A stretch of 36,769 bases of DNA from Sedimenticola thiotaurini (GTDB lineage Bacteria; Pseudomonadota; Gammaproteobacteria; Chromatiales; Chromatiaceae). Below are positions 25,202 to 34,429 of this stretch, one piece after another. The notes beneath the pieces were generated by a model that was not told the origin of the DNA, did no database searches, and worked only from the letters and a program-made list of their open reading frames with translations. Every line of letters begins with the position of its first letter. Position 1 is the first letter of the stretch. The stretch is taken from the NCBI GenBank assembly GCA_011051715.1, contig DRKP01000082.1, positions 1-36,769 of the forward strand, in the 5' to 3' direction. The position numbers were made by a program, and so were the translations under genes.

Positions 25202-25765
25202 ATGGCCGCAGACGACAGCCCAACCCCACTCTCCGACGGCCTGGTGATGGAGGCCCCGATCCCGCTGTCCTGGGAGCCGCTGGCGGGGCCGGCCCCGCTG
25301 GGGACATCGGCGAGAAACGGTCGCCTGCTCCGGGTGGCGCTGCTGTCGGAAGAGCATGGCCACGAGCGCAACGAGGAGGAGGGCGGACAGGTGCCGGAGC
25401 TCCTGCGTCTGGAATACAAGGTCGACCTGCTGCTGGAACTGATGGCAGAGCTGCTGGCCGGCGGACAGGGCGGCCTTCCGCCACGCCAGGCGCGGCTGGG
25501 ACCGAAGGGGATCGCCTGGCTGGAGCCGGAAGCCGTGCCCGCACCGGGGGAGCGGTTGCTGCTGCAGCTGCGCCCCGACCCGGCCCTGCCCGCGCCGCTC
25601 GTGCTGCCGGCCAGGGTGAGCGGCGTGCATGAGGGGGAGGGGGGGAACTGGGTCACCGCCCCCTTCGAGGCGCCGGATCCGGCCGTGGCGGAGGGGCTGG
25701 AGCGGTTGGTGTTCCGTCACCACCGGCGGCAGGTGGCGCGGATGAAGCGGGGTGCGGATGGATGA
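25202..25765 (+). CDS. Atypical PilZ-like protein upstream of fleQ
   Basis: 187 residues; GGAGGT lies 9 bp before the ATG. The N-terminal half ends in a helix rich in Leu and Glu (VPELLRLEYKVDLLLELMAELLA, about 64-86) that could form a coiled coil. The C-terminal half reads as a PilZ-type beta barrel: ARLGPKGIAWLEPEAVPAPG, LLLQLRPDP, LPARVSGV, NWVTAPFEAPDPAVAEGLERLVF and a basic tail RHHRRQVARMKR. The c-di-GMP contact motifs RxxxR and (D/N)xSxxG are missing. This layout recalls the non-canonical, helix-tethered PilZ proteins found in flagellar clusters of xanthomonads. It is encoded immediately before fleQ on the same strand, which supports a flagellar role. Identity is inferred from fold pattern only. 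Confidence 0.6.
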   Translation: MAADDSPTPLSDGLVMEAPIPLSWEPLAGPAPLGTSARNGRLLRVALLSEEHGHERNEEEGGQVPELLRLEYKVDLLLELMAELLAGGQGGLPPRQARLGPKGIAWLEPEAVPAPGERLLLQLRPDPALPAPLVLPARVSGVHEGEGGNWVTAPFEAPDPAVAEGLERLVFRHHRRQVARMKRGADG

Positions 25766-25811
25766 GGTCGGATCTGGTATATCCGTCATTAGTTCGCCAA
25801 ACGACATAATT

Positions 25812-25839
25812 TTGACATGCTTGGGAATTCGTGCTTAAT
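25812..25839 (+). promoter_or_regulatory. Candidate sigma-70 promoter of fleQ
   Basis: TTGACA (25812-25817, perfect -35) is followed after 16 bp by CTTAAT (25834-25839, 4/6 match to -10). It lies in a short AT-rich island between the PilZ-like gene and fleQ, about 65 bp before the fleQ ATG. Confidence 0.5.
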
Positions 25840-25904
25840 TCACTCATATCCCGGCAGATTCCACCGGTCACGGACGACGCTTGAACCACAGGGGCCCCCG
25901 GCGT

Positions 25905-27389
25905 ATGGATGAGAAGGCAGCGAAGAGCGACCAGCTGGCCACCGGCTGCATCTACCTGGCCGATCGTGACCAGGAACGCATCGATTACTTGAGAAACATA
26001 TTTCATTTCATTGATTATTCAATGATCGTGGTGGATTCTCCCAAGGAGCTGGGAAAGGCCCTCGAGGCCGCCGAAGCGGGCTGCTTCACCACCGTCGTGC
26101 TGGGACCGGAGTGGAAGGAGACGGAGCTGAAGGCATTTGGCGAGGCTGTGGCAGAGGCCTCGCCCCGGCCGGCCCTGATCCGCCTCGCCGGTGAGGACGA
26201 TGGCGAGACCGCCGGCGCCACCACAACGGGGTTGCAGATACTGGACACCCTCACCCTGCCCACCCGTTACGACACCCTGCTGGGTATCCTCGACAAGTCC
26301 CAGATCTTCCAGGAGCAGCAGCGCGCGGCCGGCAAGAAGGGCAAGCGCCCGCTGGAGCTGTTCCGCAGCCTCTCCGGCAACAGCCGTGCCACCCGCCGCA
26401 TCAACCGCATGATCGAGCAGGTGGCGGATACCGAGGCCACGGTGCTGATCCTGGGCGAGTCGGGAACCGGCAAGGAGGTAGTGGCGCGCAAGCTGCACTA
26501 CAACTCCAGCCGTCGCAGCCAGCCGTTCGTGCCCATCAACTGCGGCGCCATCCCGCCGGACCTGCTGGAGAGCGAGCTGTTCGGCCACGAAAAGGGGGCC
26601 TTCACCGGCGCCATCACGGCGCGCCAGGGTCGTTTCGAGATGGCGGAGGGGGGTACCCTGTTCCTGGACGAGATCGGCGACATGAGCATGCCGATGCAGG
26701 TCAAGCTGCTGCGGGTGCTGCAGGAGCGCAGCTTCGAGCGTGTCGGCAGCAACAAGACCATCCAGTGCAACGTGCGCATCATCGCCGCCACCCACCGCAA
26801 TCTGGAGCAGCTGATCGAGGAGGACCGCTTTCGCGAGGATCTCTACTACCGGCTCAACGTCTTCCCCATCGACATGCCGCCCCTGCGCGAGCGGGCGGAG
26901 GACATCCCGGTGCTGGTGAACGACCTGATCTCGCGTATCGAGACCGAGAAACGGGGCTCGGTGCGCCTCACCCCGGCTGCGGTGATGGCCCTGACCCAGT
27001 ACCGCTGGCCGGGCAATGTGCGCGAGCTGGCCAACCTGATCGAGCGCCTGGCCATCCTCTATCCCTATGGCGTGGTCGACGTCAAGGATCTGCCGGAGAA
27101 GTTCCGGGTCGGGATCAATATCGTCGAGCAGGTGGGGGACCTGCCGGTGGTCAATGGCACCGGCGAGGACCCGGAGACGGTGGTGGCGGTGCCACGGCTG
27201 CCCACCGACGGCATCGACCTCAAGGCCCACCTCAACAACCTGGAGATGAACCTGATCCGCCAGGCCCTGGACGAGTCCGACGGGGTGGTGGCACACGCCG
27301 CCAAGCGCCTCTCCATGCGCCGTACCACCCTCGTCGAAAAACTGCGCAAATACGGCCTGCAGCGCAACCAGGAGGCGTCGGGGATTTGA
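25905..27389 (+). CDS. fleQ: Sigma-54-dependent flagellar master regulator FleQ
   Basis: 494 residues from the ATG at 25905; a TTG at 25881 in frame is possible. Domains: an N-terminal FleQ-type receiver-like domain without a phospho-acceptor (about 14-115), a sigma-54 AAA+ domain (about 158-395) and a Fis-type helix-turn-helix (about 445-485, [20 protein letters not shown]). Visible motifs are Walker A GESGTGKE (184-191), GAFTGA (231-236), which contacts sigma-54, and Walker B TLFLDEI (251-257). LFRSLSG (152-158) corresponds to the LFRSLVG segment through which Pseudomonas FleQ binds c-di-GMP, so c-di-GMP control is likely. FleQ activates early flagellar genes and in pseudomonads also represses EPS genes. 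A good sigma-54 site lies just downstream, before the FleR-like gene. Confidence 0.93.
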   Translation: MDEKAAKSDQLATGCIYLADRDQERIDYLRNIFHFIDYSMIVVDSPKELGKALEAAEAGCFTTVVLGPEWKETELKAFGEAVAEASPRPALIRLAGEDDGETAGATTTGLQILDTLTLPTRYDTLLGILDKSQIFQEQQRAAGKKGKRPLELFRSLSGNSRATRRINRMIEQVADTEATVLILGESGTGKEVVARKLHYNSSRRSQPFVPINCGAIPPDLLESELFGHEKGAFTGAITARQGRFEMAEGGTLFLDEIGDMSMPMQVKLLRVLQERSFERVGSNKTIQCNVRIIAATHRNLEQLIEEDRFREDLYYRLNVFPIDMPPLRERAEDIPVLVNDLISRIETEKRGSVRLTPAAVMALTQYRWPGNVRELANLIERLAILYPYGVVDVKDLPEKFRVGINIVEQVGDLPVVNGTGEDPETVVAVPRLPTDGIDLKAHLNNLEMNLIRQALDESDGVVAHAAKRLSMRRTTLVEKLRKYGLQRNQEASGI

Positions 27390-27443
27390 CGTTCTCTCCA
27401 CCTCTCTTCCATAACCTGCTGTAAGAAAAGAAAAACGAAACAT

Positions 27444-27459
27444 TGGCACGCTTTCTGCT
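27444..27459 (+). promoter_or_regulatory. Sigma-54 (RpoN) promoter of the fleR-fli operon
   Basis: TGGCACGCTTTCTGCT matches the -24/-12 consensus TGGCACG-N4-YTGCW at every conserved base, and GG to GC spacing is the required 10 bp (GG 27445-27446, GC 27457-27458). It lies 171 bp before the FleR-like ATG and 55 bp after fleQ, where FleQ-activated class II flagellar promoters usually sit. Confidence 0.85.
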
Positions 27460-27510
27460 GCATATCGATCAAGTGTCCAAAGGACGTCTGATCGGAAGCA
27501 GTAGAAAGCA

Positions 27511-27618
27511 ATGACCGGAATTCCCACTTTCTTTCCCGACCCGGCCGCCGCCGGGACTCCACTCTCCGACCATGATTCGTCCCCGCTGCAGGCCGCAGTA
27601 GTGGAGGGGGGGCGATGA
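27511..27618 (+). CDS. Possible 35-residue leader or remnant ORF before the FleR-like gene
   Basis: An open frame starts at ATG 27511 (MTGIPTFFPDPAAAGTP...) and ends in a TGA that overlaps the next ATG (ATGA at 27615-27618). It lies entirely downstream of the sigma-54 promoter. The upstream GAAAG is a weak ribosome-binding site. It is where fleS stands in Pseudomonas, but the peptide shows no kinase motif. It could be a coupling leader, a relic or chance; there is no homologue I recognise. Confidence 0.25.
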   Translation: MTGIPTFFPDPAAAGTPLSDHDSSPLQAAVVEGGR

Positions 27619-28940
27619 GCGCTCACCTGCTGCTGGTCGAAGACGACGACGAGCTGGGCCGGACGCTGCAGCAGGCGCTGCAGCGGGAGGGCTACCGGGT
27701 CACGCTGGTGGCCGACGCGCAGGCGGCCCGGGAGTTGCTGCTGCGGGAGAGGACGGCGCTGGTGATCGCCGAGCTGGGGCTGCGCCGGCAGGACAGCGTC
27801 GATCTGCTGGAGGCGGTGCGCCAGGCGCAGCCGACGCTGCCGCTGCTGTTCCTCGCCGCCGGCGGACAGATGGAGCAGGCGGTGGCGGCCATGCGTGACG
27901 GCGCGGCGGACTGCCTGAGCAAGCCCTTCGACACCGGCCTGCTGCTGGGCAGGGTCCGTGCCCAGGTTCCCCCGGCCCCGGACGACGAGGTGGTGGTGGA
28001 GGACCTGCGCAGTCGCGAGCTGCTGGAACTGGCCGGCCGTGTCGCCCGCAGCAACGCCACGGTGATGATCTGCGGCGAGAGCGGCACCGGCAAGGAGGTG
28101 TTTGCCCGCTTCATCCATCGCCAGTCACCGCGTCGCGACCACCCTTTTGTCGCCATCAACTGCGCTGCCATCCCCGAGAACATGCTGGAGGCGGTGCTGT
28201 TCGGCCATGAGAAGGGCGCCTTCACCGGTGCCCACCAGTCGGCGCCGGGCAAGTTCGAGATGGCTCAGGGCGGAACCCTGCTGCTGGACGAGATCTCCGA
28301 GATGAGCCTCGCGCTGCAGGCCAAGCTGCTGCGGGTGCTGCAGGAGAAGGAGGTGGAACGGGTCGGCGGACGCAGGCTGATCCCGCTGGATGTGCGGGTG
28401 CTGGCCACCACCAACCGAAACCTGCGGGAGGAGGTGGCCGCCGGCCGCTTCCGTGAGGATCTCTATTACCGGCTCAACGTCTTTCCCCTCTACATCCCGC
28501 CGCTGCGTGAGCGCCAGCGCGATCTGCTGCCGCTGGCGCGGTTTCTGCTGCGACGCCACTGCCGGGCCCAGTCCCGGCCGGTGCCGGAACTGGACGAGGA
28601 GGCCGGACGGCTGCTGCTCGGTCACCACTGGCCCGGCAACGTGCGTGAACTGGACAACGTGGTGCAGCGGGCCCTGATCCTGTGCGACGGGGCCCGTATC
28701 GGCGCCGCCGGGATCCGGTTCGAGGCCGATGCCCCGGGGCACGACGTCGCGGCGGGGTCCTCCGGACAGCGGCGCCTGAGCGACGACCTGCGCTCGGTCG
28801 AGGAGCAGATGATCCTGGACGCCCTGGCGGAGGGGAACGGCAGCCGCAAGCAGGCCGCCGAGCGACTGGGGATCAGCCAGCGGACGCTGCGCTACAAGAT
28901 CGCCCGGCTGCGGGACGCCGGCGTCGCCATTCCCGGTTGA
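27615..28940 (+). CDS. fleR: FleR-like sigma-54-dependent response regulator with altered receiver site
   Basis: 441 residues; a strong GGAGGGGG lies just before the ATG. Layout: receiver (about 4-115), sigma-54 AAA+ domain (about 128-370; Walker A GESGTGKE 154-161, GAFTGA 201-206, Walker B TLLLDEI) and Fis-type helix-turn-helix (about 405-435, [19 protein letters not shown]). In the receiver the acidic pocket (E9, D10, D11) and Lys103 (LSKPF) are kept. The acceptor Asp aligns with Glu53 (LVIAELGL), and the conserved Thr of the switch aligns with Ala (LFLAAGG). No fleS kinase is adjacent. FleR normally turns on class III flagellar genes; this version may be constitutively active or regulated differently. 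It drives into fliE, 42 bp downstream. Confidence 0.88.
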   Translation: MSAHLLLVEDDDELGRTLQQALQREGYRVTLVADAQAARELLLRERTALVIAELGLRRQDSVDLLEAVRQAQPTLPLLFLAAGGQMEQAVAAMRDGAADCLSKPFDTGLLLGRVRAQVPPAPDDEVVVEDLRSRELLELAGRVARSNATVMICGESGTGKEVFARFIHRQSPRRDHPFVAINCAAIPENMLEAVLFGHEKGAFTGAHQSAPGKFEMAQGGTLLLDEISEMSLALQAKLLRVLQEKEVERVGGRRLIPLDVRVLATTNRNLREEVAAGRFREDLYYRLNVFPLYIPPLRERQRDLLPLARFLLRRHCRAQSRPVPELDEEAGRLLLGHHWPGNVRELDNVVQRALILCDGARIGAAGIRFEADAPGHDVAAGSSGQRRLSDDLRSVEEQMILDALAEGNGSRKQAAERLGISQRTLRYKIARLRDAGVAIPG

Positions 28941-28982
28941 CAGTCTCTTTCCACATCACGACGACATCGAGGTGGTACGGCA

Positions 28983-29312
28983 ATGAACAACACGACCAGC
29001 ATCGACGCGGTCCTGGCCCAGATGCGTACCCTGGCCTCCCAGGCCTCCGGCGGCATCGGCGTCGAAAAGACGCAACCGGCCGCGGGGAAGGTGGATTTCG
29101 GCCAGCTGCTCGGCAACGCCATCGGCAGTGTCAACCAGACCCAGGTGGAGGCGAGCGGGATGAAACAGGCCTTCGAACTGGGTGACAAGGATGTCGATCT
29201 GGCCGAGGTGATGGTGGCGGTGCAGAAGTCCAGCATCTCCTTCGAGGCCATGGTCCAGGTGCGCAACAAACTGGTGGATGCCTACAAGGAAGTGATGAAC
29301 ATGCCCATATGA
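28983..29312 (+). CDS. fliE: Flagellar hook-basal body protein FliE
   Basis: 109 residues. FliE joins the MS ring to the proximal rod and is exported early. The C-terminal block is diagnostic: GDKDVDLAEVMVAVQKSSIS then FEAMVQVRNKLVDAYKEVMNMPI. Length is normal and there is no signal peptide, as expected for a type III export substrate. GAGGTGG precedes the ATG. It follows the FleR-like gene by 42 bp and is 142 bp ahead of fliF; that gap shows no gene and no sigma-54 site. Confidence 0.95.
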   Translation: MNNTTSIDAVLAQMRTLASQASGGIGVEKTQPAAGKVDFGQLLGNAIGSVNQTQVEASGMKQAFELGDKDVDLAEVMVAVQKSSISFEAMVQVRNKLVDAYKEVMNMPI

Positions 29313-29454
29313 ACGCATGCCGGATTCACGGCCGGGTGAGCCGGACAGCGGGTCGGACGATCCGCATCGGCGGAAGGAATGCCCGGCGCCGGTAACTGGA
29401 AGGACGACACCGGGCAGCCGATCGTCGAACCCATGATTCCCCCGAGGAAGACGA

Positions 29455-31143
29455 ATGATGGAAGTGGTCAACGCTGACAACCCCGCAACGGGCCAGTTGA
29501 CGGTACAGAGCCTGGGCCGGAACCCGATCGTGCGCCAGCTGGCGGTGATGATCGGTATCGCCGCCAGCGTGGCGCTCGGCGTGGCGGTGGTGCTCTGGTC
29601 CCAGACCCCCAACTACAGCCTGCTGTTCGGCAACCTGGCGCCGAAGGATGCCACCGAGATCGTCGCCGCCCTGCAGCAGGCGGGTATCGACTACAAGGTG
29701 GACGAGAACACCGGTGCGGTGATGGTGCCCAGCGCCAGCGTGCAGCAGGCGCGCATGAAGCTGGCCGGCGCCGGGCTGCCGCGCAGCAACAGCATCGGCT
29801 ACGAGCTGCTGGAGAAGGAGACCGGATTCGGCACCAGCCGGGCGCTGGAGAAGGCCCGGTTCCATCGCGCGCTGGAGGGGGAGCTGGCGCGCACCATCGC
29901 CAGCCTGGCCAATATCGAGTCGGCACGGGTGCACCTGGCGACCCCCCGGCAGTCGGTGTTCGTGCGCAAGCAGAAGAAGCCCTCCGCCTCGGTGGTGGTC
30001 AATCTCTACCCGGGACGTACCCTGGAGAAGCAGCAGGTGGCCGCCATCATCCATCTGGTGGCGTCCAGCGTCCCGGAACTGGAGGCCGGCCGCGTCACCG
30101 TGGTGGACAACCGCGGGCGCATGCTCAACGGTCCCCGGGACAGCCTGGAGATGTCCCTCACCAGCAGCCAGTTCGACTACACCAAGCAGCTGGAAGAGCA
30201 CTACCGCGAGCGGGTGACCGGTATCCTGGAACCGATCCTGGGCATCGACAACGTTCGGGCGCAGGTGACCGCGGTGGTCGATTTCACCGTCACCGAGCAG
30301 ACCGAGGAGCGCTTCAATCCCGATCTCCCGGCCCTGCGCAGCGAGCAGGTGGACGAGCAGGCCACCACCGAGAGCCCGGTGCAGGGCATCCCCGGTGCCC
30401 TCAGCAACCAGCCACCGGCCGCCGGCACCGCGCCGGAACAGGCGGTGGCCGGCAACAACGGCGATGGCACGGCACCGCCGGCCCCGGTCAACACCAGCAA
30501 GCGGGCCACCCGCAACTATGAGCTGGACAAGACCATCAGCCACACCCGTCTCTCCACCGGCCAGCTGCGCCAGCTCTCGGTCGCGGTGGTGGTGGACGAC
30601 CGGGTGGAGCAGGGGGCCGACGGCGCGGTGATCCGCACCCCCCGTACCCCGGAGGAGATCAGCCGCATCACCGAGCTGGTGAAGAAGGCGATCGGTTTCG
30701 ATGCCACCCGTGGTGACAGTGTACAGGTGATCAACGCCGCCTTCATGGCGCCGCCACAGGCCGAGCCGCTGCCCGAGCCCCCCCTGTGGGAGCAGCCCTG
30801 GGTGTGGGACCTGGCCAAGCAGGTGGGAGGCATCCTGCTGGTACTGCTGCTGATCCTGTTCGTGCTGCGGCCCACCATGAAGCGGCTCACGGCGCCGCCG
30901 GTGATCGAACGCATCGATGGCGAGGCCGGTGACGGCGACGGCGGCGAGGCGGGCGAGGGCGCCGGCGCCCAGGGGGAGGGCGGTGGTACGCACGGGCTGG
31001 AGAAGAAGGGCCTGGACGCCCTCGGCCTGCCCGGACCGGAGGACTATGAGCAGACCCTGGAGGCCGCCCGGCAGATGGTGGAGGAGGATCCCAAGCGGGT
31101 GGCGCAGGTGGTGAAGAACTGGGTGGCAGAAGATGGCGGATGA
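29455..31143 (+). CDS. fliF: Flagellar MS-ring protein FliF
   Basis: 562 residues; ATGs at 29455 and 29458 are both possible behind GAGGAAG. FliF forms the MS ring in the inner membrane. A first membrane helix (about 25-45, VMIGIAASVALGVAVVLW), the large periplasmic ring-building region (SYELLEKETGFGTS-type block, RVHLATPRQSVFVRKQKKPS), and a second membrane helix (about 459-477, GGILLVLLLILFVLRP) are visible, followed by a cytoplasmic tail that binds FliG. An unusual Gly/Glu/Asp-rich stretch (about 487-515) separates the second helix from the FliG-binding end. The stop overlaps the fliG start by 11 bp. Confidence 0.96.
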   Translation: MMEVVNADNPATGQLTVQSLGRNPIVRQLAVMIGIAASVALGVAVVLWSQTPNYSLLFGNLAPKDATEIVAALQQAGIDYKVDENTGAVMVPSASVQQARMKLAGAGLPRSNSIGYELLEKETGFGTSRALEKARFHRALEGELARTIASLANIESARVHLATPRQSVFVRKQKKPSASVVVNLYPGRTLEKQQVAAIIHLVASSVPELEAGRVTVVDNRGRMLNGPRDSLEMSLTSSQFDYTKQLEEHYRERVTGILEPILGIDNVRAQVTAVVDFTVTEQTEERFNPDLPALRSEQVDEQATTESPVQGIPGALSNQPPAAGTAPEQAVAGNNGDGTAPPAPVNTSKRATRNYELDKTISHTRLSTGQLRQLSVAVVVDDRVEQGADGAVIRTPRTPEEISRITELVKKAIGFDATRGDSVQVINAAFMAPPQAEPLPEPPLWEQPWVWDLAKQVGGILLVLLLILFVLRPTMKRLTAPPVIERIDGEAGDGDGGEAGEGAGAQGEGGGTHGLEKKGLDALGLPGPEDYEQTLEAARQMVEEDPKRVAQVVKNWVAEDGG

Positions 31144-32158
31144 ACAACAGCAGGCCGAATCCTCCGAGCTGAAGGGGGTCGAGCGGGCGGCGATCCTGAT
31201 GCTGGCCCTGGGTGAGAAGGATGCGGCCACCATTCTCTCCCACATGGGGCCGAAGGAGGTGCAGGAACTGGGGCTGGCGATGGCCAGCATGTCCAGCGTC
31301 AGCACCGAGCAGATGGAGCAGGTGATGCGCTCCTTCGTCGACACCCTGCGCAGCCAGACCGCCCTGGGGGTGGACTCGGACGACTACATCCGTAACGTCC
31401 TGACCCAGGCGCTGGGCGCCGACAAGGCGGGCGGCGTCATCGACCGCATCCTGCTGGGGCGCAACAGCAAGGGGCTGGAGCAGCTGAAATGGATGGACCC
31501 CCGTTCCATCGCCGAGCTGATCCGGCTGGAGCATCCCCAGATCATCGCCATCGTGCTGTCGTTCCTGGAGCCGGACCAGGCGGCCCAGGTACTGGAGGTG
31601 TTTCCGGAGCGGGTGCGTCCGGACATCGTGATGCGCATCGCCACCCTCGACGGTATCCAGCCGGCGGCACTGCAGGAGCTGGACGAGATCCTGGAGAAAC
31701 AGTTCTCCGGCGCCAACAACGTCAAGTCCTCCAACCTGGGCGGGGTGAAGACGGCGGCGGACATCCTCAACCTGGTGGACGGCTCCATGGAGAGCAGCAT
31801 CATGGAGCAGGTGAGCAGCACCGATCAGGACCTGGCGCAGCAGATCCAGGACAACATGTTCGTGTTCGACAACCTGATCGACATCGACGACCGCGGCATC
31901 CAGACCCTGTTGCGCGAGGTGGCCTCGGACCAGCTGCTGCTGGCCCTGCGCGGCGCCGACGACGCATTGAAGGAGAAGATCTTCAAGAACATGTCGAAGC
32001 GGGCGGCGGAGATGCTGCGCGACGACCTGGAGGCGGCGCCACCGGCCCGGGTCAGCGACGTGGAGGCGGCGCAGAAGGAGATCCTGGCGGTGACCCGCCG
32101 CCTTGCCGACGCCGGCGAGATCATGCTGGGAGGCGCCGGTGGCGAAGAGTTCCTCTAA
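31133..32158 (+). CDS. fliG: Flagellar motor switch protein FliG
   Basis: 341 residues, normal length. FliG couples the stator to rotation and binds the FliF tail. The N-terminal ERAAILMLALGEKDAATILS, the middle LEHPQIIAIVLSFLEPDQAA and the C-terminal IDDRGIQTLLREVASDQLLL with charged residues KEKIFKNMSKRAAEML are all standard. The ATG lies inside the end of fliF (11-bp overlap), and its own end overlaps the fliH start by 20 bp, so the three are translated as a coupled set. Confidence 0.97.
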   Translation: MADEQQQAESSELKGVERAAILMLALGEKDAATILSHMGPKEVQELGLAMASMSSVSTEQMEQVMRSFVDTLRSQTALGVDSDDYIRNVLTQALGADKAGGVIDRILLGRNSKGLEQLKWMDPRSIAELIRLEHPQIIAIVLSFLEPDQAAQVLEVFPERVRPDIVMRIATLDGIQPAALQELDEILEKQFSGANNVKSSNLGGVKTAADILNLVDGSMESSIMEQVSSTDQDLAQQIQDNMFVFDNLIDIDDRGIQTLLREVASDQLLLALRGADDALKEKIFKNMSKRAAEMLRDDLEAAPPARVSDVEAAQKEILAVTRRLADAGEIMLGGAGGEEFL

Positions 32159-32846
32159 GGGCCCGGTGGGCCGGGTCATCCCGGCGGAGAAGGTGGTGGG
32201 AGTGGAGCAGTGGCGCCCCCCCAGCATGGGGCAGCCGAATGCCAGCCATGTCCCGGGAGAGGCGCAGGGCTCCCTGCTCACCGCCGATCAGCTGGAGCAG
32301 TTGCAGAAGGAGGCCTACGAGGAGGGGTTCGATCAGGGCAGGAAGGCGGGCTTCGAATATGGCCACAAGGAGGCCCTGGCCGAGGGTCGGGAGCGTCTGC
32401 GTCAGTCGGTAGAACGCTTCGATGCCCTGCTGCAGACCCTCGACCGCCCGCTGCGCCTGCTCGACGACCAGGTGGAGCAGGAGCTGATCGCACTGGTGAT
32501 CACCATGGTGCGGCAGCTGGTGCGGCGCGAGGTGCGCATGGACCCGGGCCAGATCGTCGGCATCGTGCGCGAGGCGCTGGCGGTGCTGCCGGTGTCGTCG
32601 CGTAACGTACGCGTGGTGCTGCACCCGGACGACGCCACCCTGGTCCGGGAGATCTTCGACCTGAGTGATGGTGACCTGGGCTGGAAGATCGTGGAGGATC
32701 CGGTGCTCACCCGCGGCGGCTGCCGCATTCTCACCGACACCTCCCAGGTCGACGCCACCCTGGAGGCGCGCCTGGCTGCCGTCATCGCCCCCCTGCTGGG
32801 CGGTGAGCGGGGCGAGGATCAGGCCGAGCAGGAGGGGAGTGAATGA
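32139..32846 (+). CDS. fliH: Flagellar assembly protein FliH
   Basis: 235 residues from the GTG at 32139, chosen because GGGAGG lies 5 bp upstream; a TTG at 32103 would overlap fliG further. FliH regulates the FliI ATPase and links it to the export gate. The N-terminal VIPAEKVVGVEQWRPP, the GxxxG-like helix (EEGFDQGRKAGFEYGHKEALAEGRERL) and the C-terminal RNVRVVLHPDD and VEDPVLTRGGCRI are characteristic. The gene ends just before a dispersed repeat that separates it from fliI by 193 bp. Confidence 0.93.
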   Translation: MAKSSSKGPVGRVIPAEKVVGVEQWRPPSMGQPNASHVPGEAQGSLLTADQLEQLQKEAYEEGFDQGRKAGFEYGHKEALAEGRERLRQSVERFDALLQTLDRPLRLLDDQVEQELIALVITMVRQLVRREVRMDPGQIVGIVREALAVLPVSSRNVRVVLHPDDATLVREIFDLSDGDLGWKIVEDPVLTRGGCRILTDTSQVDATLEARLAAVIAPLLGGERGEDQAEQEGSE

Positions 32847-32857
32847 ATCTCTTTTTT

Positions 32858-33018
32858 CCCAGAGGGCACAGAGACCATCGATGGTTTGCCTCCCGATCCA
32901 TACGCCGGTCTGCCGGCGTACCTGCAGTGGCACATACTCATCCAACCCAGGCGAATGAACCCGGCGCAGCAGGAGCAGTGATCGGGATCTCTGTGCCCTC
33001 TGTGCTCTCTGTGGTGAA
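32858..33018. repeat. Inverted CACAGAG repeats between fliH and fliI
   Basis: AGAGGGCACAGAGA (32861-32874) is the exact inverse of TCTCTGTGCCCTCT (32988-33001); the right arm continues GTGCTCTCTGTGGTGAA to 33018. The 113-bp centre has no gene. The insert accounts for the 193-bp gap in an otherwise tight operon. It could fold into a stem in the mRNA, and the right arm ends 21 bp before the fliI ATG. Confidence 0.75.
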
Positions 33019-33039
33019 CACCCCCCGGGAACAGCCCCG

Positions 33040-34416
33040 ATGAACCCGGAACAGTCCATCAACCGCAGCCCCATCTGGCAGCGGCGCCTGCACGCCTACC
33101 ACTCCCGGCTGGAGCGGGTGCGCGGTCCGGTACTGGAGGGAAAACTGACCCGCATGGTGGGCCTTACCCTGGAGGCGGTGGGCTGCCGCGCCGCCATTGG
33201 TGACCAGTGCGACATCGTCAATGCCGGCGGCCAGAGGGTCGAGGCGGAGGTGGTGGGGTTCGCCGGTGAGAGCCTCTACCTGATGCCCACGGGAGATATC
33301 CGGGGTCTGGAGCAGGATGCCAGGGTGGTGCCCACCGGCAAGGCGGTGGAGGCGGTGGTGGGGGACCACCTGCTGGGGCGGGTGATCGACGGTGCCGGGC
33401 GGCCGCTCGATGGCAAGGGGCCGATCCATGCCGACCAGCGCCGCTCCCTGTCCGGGCAGAGCTTCAACCCGCTGGCGCGCACCCCGATTCGCGAGCCCCT
33501 GGACGTGGGGGTGCGCGCCATCAACGCCCTGCTCAGTGTCGGCCGCGGCCAGCGGCTGGGCCTGTTCGCCGGCTCCGGTGTCGGCAAGAGCGTGCTGCTG
33601 GGCATGATGACCCGCTATACCAATGCCGACATCACCGTGGTGGGGCTGATCGGAGAGCGGGGCCGGGAGGTGAAGGAGTTCGTCGAGAACATCCTCGGCG
33701 AGGAGGGGCTGGCGCGGGCGGTGGTGGTGGCGGTGCCGGCGGACAATCCTCCGCTGCGGCGCATGCACGGCGCCATGCTCGCCACCAGCATCGCCGAGCA
33801 CTTCCGCGACCAGGGCAAGCAGGTTCTGCTGCTGATGGACTCTCTCACCCGCTTCGCCCAGGCCCAGCGCGAGATCGCCCTCGCCATCCATGAACCGCCC
33901 GCCACCAAGGGCTATCCCCCCTCGGTGTTCGCCAAGCTGCCGCAGCTGGTGGAGCGCGCCGGCAACGGTGACAAGGGGGGAGGCTCCATCACCGCCTTCT
34001 ACACGGTGCTGGCCGAGGGAGACGACCAGAACGATCCCATTGCCGATGCCGCCCGGGCGATCCTGGACGGCCACGTGGTGCTGTCGCGCCGTCTCGCCGA
34101 GAGCGGCCACTATCCGGCGATCGACATCGAGGCCTCAATCAGCCGGGCGATGAGTGATATCACCAGCAAGGAGCATCAGGACGCCGCCCGTGGCTTCAAG
34201 CAGCTCTACTCCCTGTATCGCCGGAACCAGGATCTGATCAACGTGGGCGCCTACGAGCGGGGATCCGATGAACGCATCGATGCGGCCATCGAGGCGATCC
34301 CGGCGCTGGAGGCGTTCCTGCGCCAGGACATGAACACCCCGGTCTCCCTGCAGCAGAGCCTGTCCGACCTCATGACCCTGTTCCCGCCGCCGCCGGAGCG
34401 GGGCGGCAAGGCGTAG
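33040..34416 (+). CDS. fliI: Flagellum-specific export ATPase FliI
   Basis: 458 residues, normal length. It powers or energises unfolding of flagellar export substrates as a hexamer. Walker A AGSGVGKS (177-184), [13 protein letters not shown], Walker [18 protein letters not shown] and the FliI/YscN signature [21 protein letters not shown] are all present. The Shine-Dalgarno region is weak (CGGGAACAG), and the upstream gap is filled by a repeat, so expression relative to fliH could be reduced or depend on read-through. Confidence 0.97.
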   Translation: MNPEQSINRSPIWQRRLHAYHSRLERVRGPVLEGKLTRMVGLTLEAVGCRAAIGDQCDIVNAGGQRVEAEVVGFAGESLYLMPTGDIRGLEQDARVVPTGKAVEAVVGDHLLGRVIDGAGRPLDGKGPIHADQRRSLSGQSFNPLARTPIREPLDVGVRAINALLSVGRGQRLGLFAGSGVGKSVLLGMMTRYTNADITVVGLIGERGREVKEFVENILGEEGLARAVVVAVPADNPPLRRMHGAMLATSIAEHFRDQGKQVLLLMDSLTRFAQAQREIALAIHEPPATKGYPPSVFAKLPQLVERAGNGDKGGGSITAFYTVLAEGDDQNDPIADAARAILDGHVVLSRRLAESGHYPAIDIEASISRAMSDITSKEHQDAARGFKQLYSLYRRNQDLINVGAYERGSDERIDAAIEAIPALEAFLRQDMNTPVSLQQSLSDLMTLFPPPPERGGKA

Positions 34417-34429
34417 GGCAGCGACCGGC

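Noticed and set aside
26019-28118. 699-codon minus-strand open frame opposite fleQ and the FleR-like gene
   Set aside because: Spans two genes and their promoter region; His/Gln/Leu-rich translation without motifs.
29313-29454. Second sigma-54 promoter before fliF
   Set aside because: No GG-N10-GC element with the surrounding consensus was seen in the gap.
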